NCBI GenBank assembly: GCA_039545315.1
Contig: BCIM01000006.1
Location: forward strand, 620,001 to 684,000
Direction of reading: 5' to 3'
Source: Kondoa malvinella
Taxonomy: Eukaryota > Basidiomycota > Agaricostilbomycetes > Agaricostilbales > Kondoaceae
DNA: 64,000 nt
The notes beneath the pieces are model-generated. The model worked only from the letters and a program-made list of their open reading frames with translations, was not told the origin of the DNA and did no database searches. Positions 45,423 through 55,504 of this stretch are shown piece after piece. How positions within the stretch are numbered: the first letter of the stretch is position 1; each line of letters begins with the position of its first letter. A program made the translations under genes and the position numbers.

Positions 45423-48359
45423 TCATTGTGCCGGTGCAGGCGAAGGCGAGAAGCTCTCCTTATAGGGCGACTCAGGAGCCCCAACACGAAAGAACTCTTG
45501 TATAAGCTGCTCGCCAGTGACGGGGTCCAATTCAGTCCCGCTACAGACCTATGTCAGCAACGCAACTATATGAACCATTATTTAGACTCACTCTCGACTG
45601 ATTTTGACCTCGCGGTTCTGATTGAAGGCATTTTTGAGATGGCGGGTGCGATGAAAGGGTAGCCGTTGTACCTACAGGATTCAGAGCAGTCAGCAAAGTT
45701 TTCAATGAATATGTCAAAGACCAGTACTGACTTTGATCCATTGAAGCGGGAATGGCCTTGACCATCCCTTGTCCGATGAATACGAATCCTTCTTCTCTTC
45801 AGAAGGAAGATCATCCATCTCTTCCAGCCTAGCGTTCCTCTCTTCTGGAGTAAGCAGAGTATCTTTGCGTATGACTCCATTCTCGTCCTTTTTGCCTTCA
45901 TGTGACGTTGAGCCAAGCGCTTCTTGCTTCTCCTCAGCTGAAGATTCGGTACTTTTCGCCGGTTGGCCTTCTTTCTGCGATGGCTCTGCATTTCCCGTCG
46001 GTGTAACAACGCCGAATTCCCGCGTACCGTCTTCGCCAATGACCATTTTCTCCACATCGATTGGCGCTCCTCGCCTTTCAGCCAAGGATTCTTCATGTTC
46101 ATCCTCTTCAGCAGCTCTCTTTGCATCTACTAGAGACTGGGCTGGACGAGGTGCAAGAGCTCCAGAACTTGGCATGCCGAGACTGTTCGTCGGAGCAGAA
46201 AATCCGCGGCGGGCAGCAGCGACAGCGGGATGCGAGCGATCGGGTGGACTTTTAACAGAATTGTAGGGCGTTGCAGGCTGAGGTGAATCGGTTTGCGGTA
46301 TTGTTGGCCAAAGCGCGCCTGGCGATGCGAAAGCTTCGCCCTCCATGATGGTCATGTTGGCCTGCCGAAGAGAGCTGGTACCGGATTCCATCGAGCTTGA
46401 AGCTGCTGGTCCTTCGCTGGTAGAACCTTTTACCATTGACGAATTCGGTAGCTTTGAAATGGAGCCAGCCATTCTATGCAGACATATGAGCCCGAGGTAG
46501 CCTATACCGAGCAGAGGCTTACTTTGCAAAGCCATAGAATTCACCACTCTTGTTTGCGCTAAAGACGAGAAAGACGCCTTCGTGCGATGTACGGAAAGCC
46601 TTGTCCAGCACAGGCTCGTTATGCGATTGGGTAGCCCACAGACCGTTCTTGACGCTGAGCGTCAGATCTTCTTCAGACAAAGACTTGAGCACAAAGTAAC
46701 GCTTTGCAAAATTGCTAGATAAGAAAGAAGATGAAGTAGAGGCCGTTCCGGTCGAATTAGAGTGCTGCGTCGAAGTTGACACGCGATGCGAGGGTTGTCT
46801 GTCTCCATCAATTGTGCCTTCTTCGGCTTCTTGATCATGCGTCCATTGTTGATGCATCCCTCTGCCTCTTTGCGCACCAACACCAGTCTTTGCATCATCC
46901 CCTTTCTTCCGCACTCGGCAAACCAAGTCTTTATTCCTTGGATCGTAAGGTCGAAGGGATATGCCATGCGATGCTTTGATAGCTTGCTCAAGGTGAACTT
47001 GCGAGGCATAGTTGACAAAGCAGCAATTCGACCTGGCAATCAGATGGATGCTCTCAACACCTGGAATTCTGAGATCAGGCGGATTGTCGGAATTCGTGAC
47101 AAGAGACAGATCCGGATATGAGGTGATGCCAGCTGCAGCGGGAGAAGGTCGGCTGTTGAAGAAGCGCCAAAGCTCATTGTGCGTCGCATCTGATGGCACA
47201 TTACCAGCCCACAGGGCAAAGTCGGAATGAGGTGGAGGTTTGGGCAAAGCGTTGCGAATATTGTTGTTTGACCGCCGCTTGTATGGCTGCTCGGGATATT
47301 GGTTCGGTATCGGCGCAGGTCTGCCCCATATCGCATTGTGAAGATTGGCCTGAGCTTGGTGACCTCGAGCTAGTTCAGGCAAAGGTCGCGAAGAAGGCGA
47401 AAGAGGTTCAGCTACGGATGTGCCATTGTTCTGCTGCCTGGTGTTTACGGGAGAGGTCGAGACAGGCTGGTTCGGAGGAGCAAAAGGCACAGGTCGATAA
47501 AGCTGAGGCGGCTGTTGCGGATATTGAGGTGGTTGCATGCGAACATTGCCGTAAGGATCTGACATTGGCGAGGCGACTTGCACCGGCATCTGTCCACCGT
47601 TCACAGAATAGGCCAGCTCGTTCCCGCGAGGTGTATAGGGTTGTGATGGTTCAGGTTGGTCATTCGGTTGCTGGTGATAGCCCATATGCACTTGCTGCTC
47701 ATAGTATTGGTTCTCAGGCGTATAATACTGCATGTTGGGTGGCTGCCAGTACTGCTGTTGCATGCCATTGGCATATGGTGCCTAGAATGACAAGAGTTTG
47801 AGAATTGAATGCGCTGAGATAGGAAAGCCGATATACCTGGTACATCAATGATGGGTCGTTAACCGGCGGATACTGATATGAAGGATTGTAGAACCGATTA
47901 TGGTAAGCATATTGGAAGCCCTCCGAGTAGTATTGGCCAGAGGCTGGACTGCGATGCGGCGAGTACGGCAGAGGGAAAGCAGGAGAAGAAGATGCTGTAG
48001 AGGCATAGCCGTAGGGTGAGGCAGGACCGGGATAGCCAGGACCAATTTGCGTCTGCATCTGAGAGCTGGCCAGGGAAGCAGGCGAAGGCGGACTGATTTT
48101 GCCTGTGCATGCAATTGACTGTGAGCATTTGCAAAGGACAAGTTGCGACCGTAAAGGCTCACGTTGGTTTTCTGGTCTTATACCGCCTTGAGATAGATAT
48201 GATGCATGAATTCCTCGAAAAAGAGTGACGCTATCTGGCTGCAGACTCACCTGACTGACCATACTGCTGCACATGACCTGTCTGCCCTAAGTCTAGCTGT
48301 TCCGCAGCCCTGATAGCGTCATCCACAAGAGCATCGATATTTTGCGCTGACGTGCTCAT
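45423..48359 (-). CDS. YTH-domain RNA-binding protein with RRM-like region
   Basis: Seven exons, minus strand: 48359..48251, 48186..48163, 48102..47837, 47781..46523, 46473..45732, 45671..45592, 45540..45423; 865 residues. The N-terminal 300 residues are Gln/Pro/Tyr/Ser-rich (YWQPPNMQYYTPENQYYEQQ). An RRM-like unit follows (FALWAGNVPSDATHNELWRF; LIARSNCCFVNYAS). The YTH domain starts KRYFVLKSLSEEDLTLSVKN, GLWATQSHNEPVLDKAF, VFLVFSANKSGEFYGFAKM, is interrupted by about 250 residues of low complexity, and resumes LQWIKVQRLPFHRTRHLKN and VKISRDGTELDPVTGEQL. The tryptophans in NGLWAT and LQW and the aromatic residues near GEFYGF fit the m6A-binding cage. Such proteins read N6-methyladenosine in RNA. 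The insert is a known fungal trait of the family. Confidence 0.92.
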
Positions 48360-48708
48360 TCAGGCGAACAGCTCTGTTCTGCGGAGGACGCTTTGCTTTT
48401 ACTGTCTTGCAGAATCACGAGCGGTACATTGTCTTGCTCCACTTCAACGTCAGGCACTCGTTGCGGGACGGAACAAGGACGGAGAAGCATAAAATCGCAA
48501 TTCCACAGTTGCGGGTGGTCACCGGCAAACATGTCTCCGATTCTTGACTGCTGCGCTCTCCTCCTGCCATGCATCGCGACGCCTTACTCCCTCCATTGAC
48601 ATCTCCACTGTGAATTTTAGGTTTCACCAAAATTTCGTACCGAAGCGGCGCTTGCTAGACATCAGACTAGTCAGAGTTCTGATTACGCTTAGCGCGTGTC
48701 TCTGTGCC

Positions 48709-50017
48709 TTACATGACGTGAATTGCTTCTCGAGCGAAATGATGATGCCCCGTCTCTGTCATATGAAACTGCGCAGAAGCGGCGTTAGATGCAGATCACG
48801 ATACGCGTAAATGTCTTACTTCGTCCCAGAACAAAAATTGCGAGCTGTCTTCACATTGATCGACAGGTCCATCTCCATACGCGCCGCTGATGCAGCTCTT
48901 GTCCAACAGTGTTGGGTCTAAGCTGTACTTGCTCGGTTTCGCCATCATGTGCTCTTGCAAGGTGTAAAAGTCGATAAAGGCCACTTTTAGTCGATATTTA
49001 CTTGACTGAAGCCGCAGTCGGAGTCGCCGTAGTTCTTGTCGCATCTCTTTTGCATATGAAGCATATTGCTGCGTGACTTCAGGTGAGATAGCACCTGAGC
49101 GGGAGTAAGGCATATTGGCTAGAGATGGTTCGGCGACCAGGACAAAAGAGTAGGCGCCTATAAAGACGCTATTTTAACCATAACTCAAGAAGGACTACAT
49201 GAAGGTAAGCGTACCTTGCTCTTTGAGCCGTCCAATGACCAGCTCTACCTTTTCCGCCGTTTGCTGCGCATGCACTTCTGGGCTGAAGAATACATCATTT
49301 CCCCCCACGGATATGAGGAAGAGAGTATGATGGATGTTCATCGAGTGAAATTCGACATCAATGTAGTGAGCGACTTGATCGACCACGGAAGGCGCTACTA
49401 TCGCCAAGCCTTTGCCGCTTTCAATGCTGTCAGTCTACCTGCGCGGTCGAGGCGTATATACACATACGTGCGGCCTGGGGAAAGATCGTTATCGCTTGTT
49501 GCCCCGCCTACAGCATAATCTGCAGGCAAATATCAGGTACTGTCCTACTTGGCTCGAGGCCCACACTCACTTCGTAGAGGTATCTCGAATGCATGCGCTA
49601 CAGCATGCATCAGACGCCTGATGACACCAGGCGAACAGCAATACTGACCGACTTCCTCTATCCAAACAGCTGTAATAGGCAAGTCAGTCTTTACCAACAG
49701 AACGAAGCGACTCTTGGCGTACGTCCGTTCGAAAACCGTCCTTCATAGTAACCCTCATACGCCGGCCAAGTATGGTTCGACAAAGCCCAACTACCGTGAG
49801 ACCCGTCGTCTGACAAACTATCTCCAAAGATGACTATTTCTCTGTATGGAATGTCCTTTGCTTTTGACGAGAAGGGCCAGTACGACTTTGCAGTCTCGAA
49901 GAGCGACAAGGAAGGTTTCGTCGAAGAGTCGTCGACCGCTTGTATTTCTTGAGCTTGCGTTGAGATCTGGCCAAGAGCCATGAGCAGGAAAGTAGCGAGA
50001 GCTTGCCGGGTGCGCAT
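48709..50017 (-). CDS. Secreted GDSL-type lipase/acylhydrolase
   Basis: Seven exons, minus strand: 50017..49723, 49669..49649, 49597..49571, 49519..49468, 49417..49215, 49157..48820, 48768..48709; 331 residues. Signal peptide MRTRQALATFLLMALGQIST. The catalytic Ser is in IVIFGDSLSDDGSHGSWAL (block I), NYAVGGATSDND gives the block II glycine, ISVGGNDVFF gives block III Asn, and HMTETGHHHFAREA carries the C-terminal catalytic Asp/His-type block V (an expected Asp is replaced by Glu/Thr neighbours, so check). Three exons are 21 to 52 nt. Related fungal enzymes deacylate plant or cell-wall esters. An upstream in-frame ATG at 50041 adds eight residues. Confidence 0.87.
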
Positions 50018-50196
50018 GATGCTGCTATACACTGTGTACAAAGCGCGAGATGCTGGTAAGGGACCAAGACACGCGTTTTAGGTTGTTTTCATGCGGGTTG
50101 ATCGAGATGCATTATGCGCGTATTGGGAACTGCTAGATTGGCACACAAACTGATCATCTACACCTCGCAATACATTCCCAACAATGCCCAACGCGC

Positions 50197-51628
50197 TCAC
50201 TTCATCTTTCGCCTTTTCGGTGCTTGCTGCATCGCGATCGAACATTCATCGCAATACCAAGTGCCCTTCGGTACAGCAGGCAGACCGATGCATCCCAGAT
50301 GGAACTGCAGCAGTAATCAGGATTGTACTTCCTAGAATCATGCGAACTCACCCATTCCATCTTGCAATCCTGATTATCACAACCAATCATTTCGCCATAG
50401 CTGACTCGTTGACAGTAGCAATACTTGGGTTCGTTCGGATCATCCGCAGCAGGAGGTTCCACGACTTCTGTAACGACCTCTTCAACGGCTTCTTCAGGTC
50501 CAGCAGTATTCACACCCGCATCGCCAGCGAAATCACCATCCTCTTCTTCATCCATCATGCTGCTTTTCCTTTTCGGTGCTGCCTTTCTACCACCGCCGTT
50601 ATTACCTCTGCGTTTCCCGGGTACAGGTGATGGTGCGCCTTCTTCCTTCTTTCGCTTGATCCCGCGCTGGGAAGAAATTGAAGGTGCAGGTGAGGCATTG
50701 GCGCTCCGGTCTATTGGGTCTTCTTTCTCGCCCTTGGATGAAGTAGAAGCTGAATCGAGGTCCATCTTGTCTTCTTGCGGAACCGGTTTGCGCGCTCGTT
50801 TGGCTGGCTGGGCGGTAGCGATAACGGGCGAGGCAGGACCAGAAGGTGCTTCGCGCTTCTTTCCACTGTTCGTACGTTCGTGCGGTGGTGCGTGAGCGGA
50901 CGTAATGCGTGTAGCCGGACGAGGTTGTTTCAGTGAAGGAATTTCGCGTTGTGTCATTTGCACTTGGCTTAATGCATTCGAGTACGCTTGAGCTGCTTGA
51001 CGAGTTGGAACGTGAGGTGGAGGGAAAAAGTCTTGTTTGCGTGGTGAGTGATGACCGGCCATCGTCGCGTAAGGCGGGAAGAGATGAGGATAGCCTGCAG
51101 GATTGGATGATGCAGGAAGGTTCTCCAGCAAGTGAGGTGGCATCATTGAAGTCATCAGAGACGTAATTAGGTCCAGCTGAGATGTATGCTGTATGATCTG
51201 CACACTGTCAGCAGTTGCCGTAATCTGTCAAATGCGGAGCTCACTGTCTCGCAAGCGCCTGTAGCTACTCTGATCTTGTCCTCTCCTCCCAATTTAAACA
51301 GATTTGCGTCTTCAGCGACTTCCTTGAGCAGCTCCAGCCTTTGTTGCGGCGTAAAGGCATCCGCTGGCGCAGCGAGCATATTGTTCAACTTGTTTAATTT
51401 CGAGTTGATAGCCAATATAGACGAGTTGAGCACAGCGTCCAGTTCTTTCAGGTCAGACAGGCTGCGAGTCAAAGAAGGAGGTAGAGCGTCAATCACATCG
51501 GCCGATAAATGTATCAAGTGCGCAATTTCAGCGCTGTCAGGTTGCAGAGGCTGTTCTGGAGGGGCGAAACGGTCTGGCTGAGCTGGCTGTTGAGCTGCTG
51601 CTGCTGCGTTCTTTCGCGGAGCAGGCAT
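50197..51628 (-). CDS. ING-type protein with PHD finger
   Basis: Three exons, minus strand: 51628..51245, 51197..50352, 50304..50197; 445 residues. The N-terminus has the helical ING region ([20 protein letters not shown]). The middle is disordered, with basic clusters ([21 protein letters not shown]) and an acidic patch. The C-terminal PHD finger is [39 protein letters not shown] and DEC, a complete Cys4-His-Cys3 set with the S-x-G-x-M-I-x-C-D pattern that binds histone H3 trimethylated at Lys4. ING proteins recruit histone acetyltransferase or deacetylase complexes. The basic end ([10 protein letters not shown]) resembles the polybasic region of ING proteins. ATG at 51676 is an alternative start. 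Confidence 0.9.
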
Positions 51629-51757
51629 CTTTTGAGTCGAGGTGGTCGCACGGTGAAAGAGTCGAAAGTCCGACATGCAGGCAAGGGAATGCCATCCGAA
51701 CTGGCCTATGTGCTATACTACACGCGCTTTCTGCCGCTGTGGATTGCCTTGTGCCCC

Positions 51758-52010
51758 TCAAATCTGCTGGACGGTCGGATCTCCTCTATCCGTGACAGGA
51801 TCACCTTCTGAGCACTCAGAAGATCCTGTCTCCATATGAGCCTCGTAGCATCATCAAAGAAGGTCACTGACCTAGTGTTGTGAGCTTCAGTTCCTCCAAT
51901 AGGTATCCCGCCGGCCAATTAGGTTCAACTTGTCGGTGGGCCAAATGCTTCGTATAGAGCTCGTATACCATAGGCAACGTGGATCTTGAGGTCGCTGTGG
52001 TCATAGTCAT
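51758..52010 (-). CDS. Small hypothetical protein
   Basis: Exons, minus strand: 52010..51872 and 51825..51758; 68 residues. Reads MTMTTATSRSTLPMVYELYT then QVEPNWPAGYLLEELKLTTL and an acidic end. An AG acceptor lies just before the ATG, so a 5' exon may exist. Not recognised. Support is the open frame through a well-formed GTCAGT..AG intron. Confidence 0.38.
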
Positions 52011-52123
52011 AGTCTGTTTTCAAATCAGATACTGGTTTATATATTTGTCATCAGAAACGTACCCAATCTGCGAGGCAAGAAACCAGTCAATACAAGGACA
52101 CGCAACCAGACACCAGCACTTAC

Positions 52124-52296
52124 CTGCAAGCCATAGAATCTGCTAGCCCCTTGATTGTGAACAGCTCTCCCAAGCCATTATCCTTGAGAAACTTCTTCAT
52201 CGATTTCGATAAGAGCTCTTGCTTCTCTGCTTCATCCGGCCACTGTTTTGCCGTGTCCGCCCAGCTCTTGATGATAGACGCATAATCACATCGCAT
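52124..52296 (-). CDS. Possible small coding exon directly after the preceding gene
   Basis: Minus-strand frame beginning MRCDYASIIKSWADTAKQWP and ending at a GTAAGT donor (52123). Its ATG (52296..52294) follows the TAA of the upstream gene with no gap. I could not join it convincingly to 51758..52010: joining needs a 5-nt exon and switches the downstream frame. It may be a separate small gene, an alternative end of its neighbour, or not translated. Confidence 0.3.
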
Positions 52297-53855
52297 TTAA
52301 GAGGCTTCTTCTTCGTAATCAGGATCATCAGGTCGTAGATTGTCGAAACCGTCATCCCTGAACCCCGGCGAACCATCTTCAAAGAAGCCAAATCCTCCAC
52401 CACCCATTGATCGTGACGCTATCCTATCCACGCTCTCCAACTGTTCTTCCTGCCAGTACTCGTATTCTTCATCATCCTCACAATCCGCTCTGTCTTTGAT
52501 TTCATCGGTCGGACCTGCTCGCTTCACTTCCTCTTCAAGATAAGGGAAACATTCGTTAATCTCGTGCCTGGTCATCCTAACTGATCCTTCTAGCCCAGCT
52601 TTGAGTTCTTTGAATGCCTTGGGTCTCCATTCAGGTCCTTGTTTGCCCGCGTGCAGAATTGCTTTTTGCTGGATATCGACTGCCCATTTTATAAAGTAAT
52701 CGCCGTCAAGCATCTTTGCAAGTTTCAATAGCCGATCTGGATCTGTGCCTGCTGAACTTGTGAAGACCGCTAGAAAGACAGAGCTTGTCCGATTTAGTGA
52801 GATTAGTGTTGTAGTGTCCTTTTGCGTCTGTGATCGGAAGCTTCGTCTTGACAATCTCGATTAACGAAGGTATAAGCTCGGGACTGGATTCGCTGAGTTG
52901 GTTGAATAGCGTAGCAGTAGGTGTCTTTTGAAAGCAGCAACTCGAGATTCATGACAAACAGAGAGCAGCTTAGGGACAGCACCTGTTCTTGCTTCAGTAT
53001 GGGTATGACTCCGAAGACAACGCGGCTCACTGCGCAATGTTGCATCGTGCCAATGATCATCCCAGTACAGTTTTTCGCTCAGCCTTCTTGGACGCGGCTC
53101 TGGCCCATCAAGTACTGTGTTTCCCGTTCGAATGTATTTAAGCATAGGCGGGATAAAGTCCTTCGCTTCCAAACTTCGTATACACGCAGAGACGAAGGCA
53201 GCGTGACCGCCGAGGGAGAGCGCTCTGAGCAAAAGGTCTCGCCAAAATTTCAGTAGGATCCGCTGGAATCTACAGTCCATGTAGAGGACGCGCTTCTCGC
53301 TGTCTCTGAGGATGTAAGGATCGATCCGGAAGCCTTCAAATTGCATTCTAGCTACCATGTAAGAGGTGCAAGAGAACACTAGATTGGACCAACCTCGAGT
53401 TGATCGCAAGCATGTCCTTTATACAATTGTTCATGCGGAACAAGGCCTTGTGAACAGTGATGAAGATTTCGCTGGAGACATCTTCGGATCCATGAACGAT
53501 ACCATGGAACAATATGATCCACTCCTTCATCCCTCGAGCCGCAGCATTGTGGAGCGTTTCCTCTGTGTATGCATGAGCGGAACATCGTTGCTCTTACAGG
53601 CTGCAACAGACGCGATTCATAGCCGTCATGCCAATCTCGTCTGACAGATTGTTCTAGTTTCTTGACCAAGGAAACCAGATGGGCTTCACGCTTGTCCAAT
53701 GCAATGCTATCGATCAAATCCTTTTCTCTCTTTGCTTTCGATCTTTCCCGCTCAAAGGCAGCCGGAATTTGGCGTTGATCTGCAGCAGAAATTGGTACTG
53801 GTCTAGGTAGGACATGTTCGCGGAGCAACGGTGTCAATCACGGCTTGATTGACAT
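52297..53855 (-). CDS. Unrecognised protein with acidic C-terminus
   Basis: Seven exons, minus strand: 53855..53842, 53802..53598, 53560..53394, 53347..53031, 52982..52960, 52924..52780, 52742..52297; 438 residues. Introns are unusually short (39, 37, 46, 48, 35, 37 nt), yet each join restores one frame. Segments: MSIKPPVPISAADQRQIPAA, a charged helix (ERERSKAKREKDLIDSIALD), ETLHNAAARGMKEWIILFHG, LFNQLSESSPELIPSLIEIV and YPDRLLKLAKMLDGDYFIKW. The end is acidic and Gly-rich (DRADCEDDEEYEYWQEEQ; MGGGGFGFFEDGSPGFRDD). No signal peptide. I do not recognise the family; mostly helical content is all I can say. Confidence 0.6.
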
Positions 53856-54101
53856 TTGAAGTCTGAGCAGTAGTAGGGTATCTAGAAGCCTGGTATATGC
53901 GAGCTCAGAGCCTAGCTGGACTGGCTGTTACTGCAAAAAGTGATGCCTTCGCGTTAAGCAACTCTCGATGGATCACTAGCGACAGAACAGTGGTGTGATA
54001 CATAGCATCTAGAAGTACGCGAGCGCAAATGTACCACAGGAACCGTCGGCCCGTACGATAAGAAAGCCTTCGTCTGGTAATTGCTTGGACCCGTCTCCCT
54101 T

Positions 54102-55064
54102 TCAACGTCTTGGGTCGTATCGAGAGCTCGCGCCGGGCTTGCCAGGCCAGGTACGAGTGCGATCAGGCGGGGCAAAGGGAGCTGCCTCTGATGCCAAAGC
54201 GCCAAACGTTGAAGAAGAAGCAATGTTTGGAGCCGGTTGGTGGTGTTCTTGCGAAGGCCCTGGCGCTGGATGAGGGGCTTGCGTCGTGTTTGATTGAGGA
54301 GCCATAGGCCAGCTGCGGGTCTGACCAAATGTATACTGAACCGGACCAAATGACGATGGTTCGTGATGCTCGTGTTGAGGAGGATCAATTGCATTCGGGG
54401 TACTGGAACCTGACGGCGTAAGGCTACCTCGGGCACGAGCAACTTCATCCGTGTAGTAGGTCTGCAAGCGATTCGTGTTTGAGAAATGAATGATATTGAT
54501 CCAGCAGTCGAAGCCTTCGACAAGGTGCGGCAGCTCTGAGTCCGCTATAGTACCATGTTGCCCTGTCGGCTGTTTTCAGCGAAGTGAACATGATTACAAA
54601 AGACAGCTCACGATAGTCGTGGTAATGTCCTTGATGATTTCCATCGAGCATCCAGCTGATGGCATGACCGCTTCTGGTATCGTTGGTATTATTAGCAGCA
54701 GTCCAGTCAACCAGCACAAGCCTGCAAGGAGAAAGGCCATCTGTACTAGATGCGACTCTACTTCTGGCTTGTTGAAGCTTTTCGGTGCAATGGCTCCGTG
54801 TACTGGACCAGGTAACGCCAGTATGGTCAACAATTGCGTCGAGAGTTGCCCCCACAGCGTGTCGGTTCAGACCCGACTGTAGATTCGCGAGCAGATGATG
54901 ATGCTTGCATCTATCCAAGGCGATAAATTCGTTCAGAGATATACCGAGGATAGGGCAGAGGTTCCGAATGAAGCTTCTGGGGTCCTACCCTGAGTAAGAA
55001 TTTGAATGAATCAGGGAAAAGCTTACCAGTCGGTTTCAGAGCTGTCCGCGGCTTGATGAGACAT
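54102..55064 (-). CDS. Unrecognised conserved-looking protein
   Basis: Three exons, minus strand: 55064..55027, 54973..54612, 54544..54102; 280 residues. It begins MSHQAADSSETDCFIRNLCP and continues LGISLNEFIALDRCKHHHLL, TRSGHAISWMLDGNHQGHYH, DYPDSELPHLVEGFDCWINI and HFSNTNRLQTYYTDEVARAR, then a Pro/Ser/Ala-rich tail (HPAPGPSQEHHQPAP). The central 170 residues look folded (Cys, His, Trp-rich) and the tail disordered. No family is recognised. The second splice choice is set by frame: the acceptor after CTATAG at 54545 gives the long continuous frame. Confidence 0.55.
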
Positions 55065-55504
55065 GTTGACTGGAGAACAGAGGCTAGGATATGGTTTGGA
55101 AAGAGAGCCAAACGAGAGGATCGGAGAATGAGGATCCGGTCGGACAAAGGAAAGCTTTAGACCCGCCAATCCATTCGTAGCAAGGCATTCGTAGGGGAAC
55201 AGATCAAGAAGGCAAGGTAGAGCATTACAAGAGGACCGGAGCACCAGAATAACAGAGTTGAGATGATTCATGCAAAGGAGCAGGTCAATGGCTTTCCAGC
55301 GGTCATGCGATCAGAACGCGTCGAATGCGTATCAAATCCAGCAAAGTACGGCAGCAGCTGTTCGAGTATGGTCCAGCAGAGTTCAGAGCCGATGCAAGAG
55401 ATGCGAGATATGACGGTCTCGCGTCAAAAGACTTTGTTTTGATTTTTGCTGTTGTCTTCCTTTCACCATCCCAGGACTTGAGCCTGTGAACGACAAGATC
55501 CAAG
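55065..55504. promoter_or_regulatory. Divergent promoter region upstream of the MAD3/BUB1 gene
   Basis: About 440 bases between divergent genes. No supportable gene. No strong motif noticed beyond purine-rich runs. Confidence 0.35.

Noticed and set aside
45769..46266. 165-codon plus-strand open frame
   Set aside because: Shadow of the low-complexity YTH insert on the other strand.
47193..47801. 202-codon plus-strand open frame
   Set aside because: Antisense of the Gln/Pro-rich part of the YTH protein; low-complexity shadow.
50425..50895. 156-codon plus-strand open frame
   Set aside because: Antisense of the disordered middle of the PHD protein.
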